Assembly (NCBI GenBank): GCA_963920665.1
Contig: OY987266.1
Span: 5,275,001-5,339,000, forward strand
Origin: Straminergon stramineum
Taxonomy: Eukaryota > Streptophyta > Bryopsida > Hypnales > Calliergonaceae
Reading direction: 5' to 3'
Length of the DNA: 64,000 bases
Shown one piece after another: positions 59,190 to 64,000 of this stretch (the stretch's first letter is position 1; the number at the start of each line of letters is the position of its first letter). Under the pieces are notes generated by a model that was not told the DNA's origin, did no database searches, and worked only from the letters and a program-made list of their open reading frames with translations. A program made the position numbers and the translations under genes.

Positions 59190-60148
59190 CCCCTCACTGC
59201 CCAAGGTTGGAACATGTTCAAAAACATCATTTCTTTTAAAGTGTTATAGATATAATTTTCATTGAGTTATAAAGATCTCAACTACACACTCTTGTAGTGA
59301 AGTTGTTGTAGATGACATGCATCAAATTTGGTGTCATTTGACCACATAGATTGCAAGATTATAATGTTATAGTGTTGAAAAAGGATGCTAAAATTTTCCT
59401 AAAAATACATTTGGAGGCGAAATTCCGTTTCTAAATCTACTCAAATGAAGAAACCTTAAACTATGAAGTGATTCAAAATCAGCATATAAACACATGGATT
59501 AAAAAAAATATCATTCAATTGACTCATTGTGTCTGCAAAATGGCTTTGAAATGTCAAAAAGTTGCAAGAAAAGTTGCAAAAAACACATCAAAAACTTAAC
59601 CTCCTTCTACTAAAATGCTTCTTAGTCACTCATAACTTCTTGAATTGATATGAAATTTTATACACACAAACTAGACTAGTATGTGCAACTTTTCCGAAAA
59701 ACATTATTGGAAACAAACATTGTATGAAGAAGAGACAAGCCGCCAAAGTTCACTATAATCCAAAAATGTCGGGATTATGAACTTCAAATTGCTCCCAAAC
59801 ATTCAAACAACCTGGATTGACATCAAAATTCTACCAAAATAACTAGATTTCAAGGGGAACACAATTCAACAAATTTTATTGAAAACGAAATTTGGATGAA
59901 AGAGATGCAAGCCCCCAAAGTTGCAACCATCAAATGCAGTTTGGTGAACTCGAATTGAACTTGTGAACTTTGATTGGCTTCCAAAAATTGAGTAAATCTT
60001 GGATTGATCTGAAAATTTTATCACACAAACTAGAAAAGAGAGCGCAAATTTTCAAACAAGTTTTATTGAATTTGGACATTGGATGCAAAAGTTACAACAC
60101 TTTGAATTTGACCAGAGGACACTTTTGGTCCCCTTAGGCGGTGAGGGT
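59190..60148. mobile_element. TTAA-flanked element, 959 bp
   Basis: Shares TTAA 59,186-59,189 with its neighbour; right TTAA at 60,149-60,152. Left end CCCCTCACTGCCCAAGG; right end on the complement ACCCTCACCGCCTAAGG, 14 of 17 identical. Interior carries the ATTGCAAGATTATAATG motif shared with other families and three diverged internal units (AACTAGA...TTTATTGAA...GATGAA near 59,680, 59,845 and 60,030). Non-coding. Confidence 0.72.
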
Positions 60149-60152
60149 TTAA

Positions 60153-60725
60153 TTGTGTGAGAAGATGGAACACAATAAGTTACTCAATTATTTCGTGTTG
60201 TAGAGGAGAGCAATTCTTTAGGGGGTGCCACCAAGCACCTCAACTAGCTACTAGGCTTACAATCCATTTCCAACCACTTAAGCAGTTACACATAATTATA
60301 TGGAGCGTGGGATTCTCGAGTGGGGAAATTTTCCTGTTTACAAAAATAGAGTTGGGAAGGATTCTATATTTTTCCAAAATTTTTATTTTTCAAAACATAA
60401 TTACTAAAAAATTTTCTACTCAAGATTCTATTTGACCCGTATTGGTCATATAGATTTTCCTTTTTCCAACCAAGAGTTGGTTGCAAAATCGACCAAGGGC
60501 TAGTTGTAATATTGACAATACCGTAGCCAATCAGAATGTGCCACAACTACATTGGAAATTGTGCCATAATTAATCACCATTCCCGACTACCTAATTGGAA
60601 AGAAAAATAGTTTACATGGCAAAAATGGAGGATGATTGGAAAGAGGTTGCCTCCTACAACTACTAAGTGCCACTAAGCCCCCCTCCTATTTATTCCAGTT
60701 TTGAGTAGTAGGAAGTTTGGCATAA
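60153..60725. other. AT-rich spacer, no gene recognised
   Basis: Open frames of 60-92 codons at 60,157-60,546 show no domain. Confidence 0.4.
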
Positions 60726-63013
60726 GAGCATCTCTTGCACACCAGAAAAGAACCTTGTCAACTGATTTTTAAGATGGAAGAAGCGGCCTAGTGAAATTCA
60801 ATCCCCAACACACTACACTTGAAGATGTAGAGGAGCAGGGCCTCTAGAATTAGCCTCAACCCCAGTAGAATTTCCATTTGAAGAGGGGACCTTCACGGCT
60901 CCTTGTTATCATTAAATTCTGTGTTCTGACAAGTCAAGACCATTTTGGTGATGACATTGCCAACTTGGAAGCCGCAGTCATATTTGTGGGTTGGTGTGAA
61001 ACACCCTTCTCAATCATCTTCTCGAAGTCTATGGGTTTTTTCCTAGGGTGCATATTAAATAAAACAAAAACTATTTTGTGCTTGATTAATCTAATTTTCA
61101 CACCACTCCACTCTAATTTGGGGCCTTTGATTGCCTATATGAATTCCACAATTCCTAGATTTTATGATGCTTGGAAAATAAGTAGCTCATGTGTTTTCCC
61201 TAGGGATACAACCATGGATGAGTATTTCCTTGTGAATGAAGATGTAAGTGTTGTGAATTAGAAAATTTTGTGAATCAAGAGGTAAATGATGTAGTCATGT
61301 AGAAGACTTAGTACATTTTGACTAATGTGACTAATGCCCTACAAGCTCATTAGTCACATTAGTAACAATATATGAAATCTTCGATAATTCTCAAATGAAG
61401 GAGGGTTAAATTCTCTTAGAATTTATATGTATTTTCTATATATACAATATAAGACATATGGGTGCAAATTGGTAGGAGTATTGGGCACTTTTCGGAACTT
61501 CTTCAATTTTTTGATTGCTTTGATCCCTAAAGGATTGAATGACCGTTGAACACTTGAACGTATACAAGTAATCTCGGGTAGGTTTGTATGAAGTCATTTT
61601 GTAATGGATGTTCTTCAAATTTTGACAAAGGTGTGAACATGTATCCCCGAAGTGGGAATGTAATTTTTTTCCGATCAAGTGCCCGGATCAAAAGTTATGA
61701 TGCCCTAAACTTTTTGGGCAGCATGTGCAAAACACCTCCTCTACTTCTGAAATTTGGCAAGTATGTAACTTACATGATATAAGATGCAAATGTAAAAAAA
61801 ATAACCATGTGTAGTGTAAAAATCTCACTCTAGGAGTTACAGACTATTGGCCTTGTTGGGCAAGGTAGAAAAAAAACTTTTTCCCCTAACTTCAAACATT
61901 ATAATCTTTCAATCCATACAATCAAAGTTTCTGAAAATGTTTCCACACATTCCCATATTAATCTAGTACAAATTTGTATAGTTGAATTTTAGAGAAAATC
62001 TTTTTTTTTCCTATTTTTCTCATTGCTCTAAAAAGTGTCAGTTTTTCACAATTTGTGTCTAAAATGTGCCTTGGTCCTTTAGGAGTTAATTTCAAATCCA
62101 AAATTAATAAAATTGGATTTGTTGTATCCACTTTCATTTGCTGATATGCTTGTTTAGGATTTAATGCAACTATTGGGGAGTTTTTGGAGAATTTTTTAAT
62201 ACAAAAGGGAAATATTTTAGGAGATTTGCTTAGTTGTGACTAATGTGACTAATGCCCCTTGGGGGTATTAGTCACATTAGTCACAACTGAGTAAATTTGC
62301 CACAACTTTTGCGTGGGTAGGTGAAATTTATTTAGAATATTTATATATGTTCGAAATTATGTAAGACACCTACTTGAAAATTTGTGGAAGCATAGGACAC
62401 TTTTAGAATTTTTTGCAATTTCTTTATTGTTTTAATTTCCAAACCAAAAAATTAAAATTAATAGGAATTGGCATTGACATGTCCAATTTTATATGTTAAG
62501 ATGCTTGTTCAAGATTCATTGCAACTATTGGGGAGTTTTTAGACAATTTTTTGAATCAAGAGGTAGAATTGTGGAAGATTCCTTCAATTGTGACTAATGC
62601 CCCTTCCAAGCATTAGTTAGATTAGTCACTTTGTATAGAATCTTCTACAAATCTCTAGTGGAGGGGTGAAATTATCTTCGAGTTTGTACATTTTTTTATA
62701 CTATGTAGTACTATGTGATTGTGGGACATTCTTAGATTTTTCAAGATTTAGATTAAAAATTAGGATTTGGGAGAAGATTGCTCAAAGGCATCTTGTGAAG
62801 GATGTAGCTCTCTAAGCTTATGGAAATTTTCTCATGACACAGTGCCTTTGATTCACCCACCAACTAATGCTAAAGAAGCCCTTTATTGTCCCTCTTACTT
62901 CAGGTTGCAAGAGATTTTATAGCCCCGCCTCACCACCAAGTCCCTGACCTTGTCATTCTCCCCTTGGAAATCCTTGTGGCCGGCTCAAACTAAGAGGGGT
63001 GCAAGAGATGCTC
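60726..63013. mobile_element. Large Harbinger-like non-autonomous element, copy 2
   Basis: Left end GAGCATCTCTTGCACACC, right end on the complement GAGCATCTCTTGCACCCC: 16 matching bases before the first mismatch. Flanks are TAA (60,723-60,725) and TAC (63,014-63,016). Inverse orientation to copy 1 at 37,177-40,883. Three palindromes built on GTGACTAATG lie at 61,320-61,366, 62,231-62,288 and 62,584-62,629, with unit spacing of about 340-350 bp once the nested element is removed. A 127-codon plus frame (60,878-61,261) lies in its left part. No transposase. Confidence 0.76.
61524..62085. mobile_element. TTAA-type element nested in Harbinger-like copy 2, empty site visible
   Basis: 562 bp between TTGA (61,520-61,523) and TTAA (62,086-62,089). 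Left end TCCCTAAAGGATTGAATGAC, right end on the complement CTCCTAAAGGACCAAGGC. In copy 1 the matching place (about 40,083-40,107, read on the complement) is uninterrupted: CAATTTTCTAATTGTTGTAA runs straight into CTCCTAATCCAAAATTAATA. The four bases are present once there and twice here. Same family as 32,888-33,473. Confidence 0.8.
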
Positions 63014-63095
63014 TACAGAAAGTTTCTCAGCCCTACCTAGAGATTATGGCATTTGGCTGGTTGAGAATACATCTACTTCGATCTCCACTAACTTA

Positions 63096-63533
63096 GAGCA
63101 TCTCCACCAAGGCATGCTACACTACCCCTTCTAATGATTTGGCATGCCCGAAAGCTCGGAAGTATCCCACTAGTTGCAGCCTTTGTTGTTTTCCAACCTG
63201 GGCCCCTTGAAAAATCAGTCCAGATACTTTAACTTGCAGTTGCAGATCCATTTGACTTGCACCACGGTACTAGCAAAAAGGGGAGGGTTTATTGTTGTTT
63301 TCGAGGGAGGAGTGACCTAACAATAAGTTGCATTCCTAAAATTGGACTCCCGCAAGCAAATTTTTATCTAAAATTGAGGTAGCCTATCAGGCTATCATAA
63401 CTCCAACCTTGGGATTTGGAGCTTTGATGTGTATTGGTGGGGGCACAATAAATAACTAGGGCCTATCGTCAAATTGCCACATGCCAAAAGAGCTTTGGCG
63501 TGCTCATTTTAGAGTGCACCACTAGAGATGCTC
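63096..63533. mobile_element. Tourist/Harbinger-like MITE with perfect TTA duplication
   Basis: 438 bp with left end GAGCATCTCCACCAAGGCAT, right end on the complement GAGCATCTCTAGTGGTGCAC, and identical TTA at 63,093-63,095 and 63,534-63,536. Non-coding. Confidence 0.75.
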
Positions 63534-63536
63534 TTA

Positions 63537-64000
63537 AAGCATCGCCACCCATTCACGCCAAACATGGCTTGGGGAATGGGGTGGCCCAGGCCCTGCTCCT
63601 CCTAGTTTCCTTTTGGCCAGGGAGGACCCCCAGTCATTCCCGCCTTCCATGACACGGGAAAAAAGTCAATCATACAATTTTAATGACTTGGCATAGTTAC
63701 TTTGCTTCATTAGTGGGTTATTAGGGTCATTGGAATTTGGGAAGGAGATGAAAAACTGTCCCAAGAAGAATTGGAAAAGAAGTTGTGAGTTTCACTTTGC
63801 TCAAGAGTTGTTGATGGAAAAAACATAAGAAGTGAGTTATTATGGTAGGGAGTTTGAGGGATGCTTGGAATAGTTTTTTAAGGCAAGGAAGAGGGTTTGT
63901 ATCTTTGAGTTGTTGTGTGGTTCATTTAGGTCTTTAAGGGAGGTTTTAGGAGGGTTTTTGAGGGTGGAGGTTTGGCCATAGATGAAAAAATTCCATTGCA
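63537..64000. other. Window end, possible start of another element
   Basis: AGCATCGCCACCCATTCACG right after the previous element resembles a Harbinger-like end, but the partner would lie beyond the window. No gene seen. Confidence 0.35.

Overview
The window looks like nuclear DNA of a land plant. It carries a plastid-targeted LepA GTPase, a plant/archaeal-type D-aminoacyl-tRNA deacylase (DTD2/GEK1), an ARL8 small GTPase with plant exon structure, an AP2/ERF transcription factor and a eukaryotic tRNA-Ile(AAU). The mix of compact GC-richer genes, few or no coding introns in three of them, and very AT-rich repeat-filled intergenic DNA suggests a bryophyte or other seedless plant. That last step is inference; no species is claimed.

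Layout. 0-10.9 kb is the gene-dense part: LepA (+), DTD2 (-), ARL8 (+, six coding exons) and tRNA-Ile (+). LepA and DTD2 converge; DTD2 and ARL8 are divergent and share a 1.6 kb upstream region that contains a diverged tandem duplication of the DTD2 5' exon/intron. In all three genes the start codon lies a few bases after a consensus 3' splice site, so each probably has a 5'UTR intron. The only other convincing gene is an ERF at 27.8-29.1 kb (-). The genes are unrelated housekeeping and regulatory functions and form no operon or pathway.

The rest, about 80% of the window, is transposon-derived. The dominant feature is a heterogeneous set of about a dozen short elements (0.2-1.0 kb) whose ends read TTAA-CCCCTAAA... 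and ...TTTAGGGG-TTAA. They are nested, placed side by side sharing a TTAA, and in one case (61,524-62,085) inserted into a larger repeat whose uninterrupted relative at about 40.09 kb shows the empty site. A TTAA target duplication followed by a CCC-starting terminal inverted repeat is the hallmark of the piggyBac superfamily, which is not usually associated with land plants. This is the best candidate here for something undescribed.

Other mobile DNA: two large elements with GAGCATCTC ends in opposite orientation (37,177-40,883 and 60,726-63,013), each with internal 340-bp tandem units carrying palindromes; a short element of the same type with perfect TTA duplications (63,096-63,533); a decayed PIF/Harbinger transposase (about 16.2-16.65 kb); two long fold-backs (14.95-15.79 kb and 18.13-18.63 kb, the latter with about 97% identical arms); a hAT-like MITE (27,154-27,278); a 1.7-1.9 kb repeat present as an inverted pair (12.0-13.8 and 20.0-21.6 kb); and a repeat family present at 18.8-23.6, 48.3-49.3 and 50.1-52.9 kb. 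Most short open frames outside the genes lie inside these repeats and are not credible genes. All coordinates of repeats were read by eye and ends marked as approximate may be off by tens of bases.
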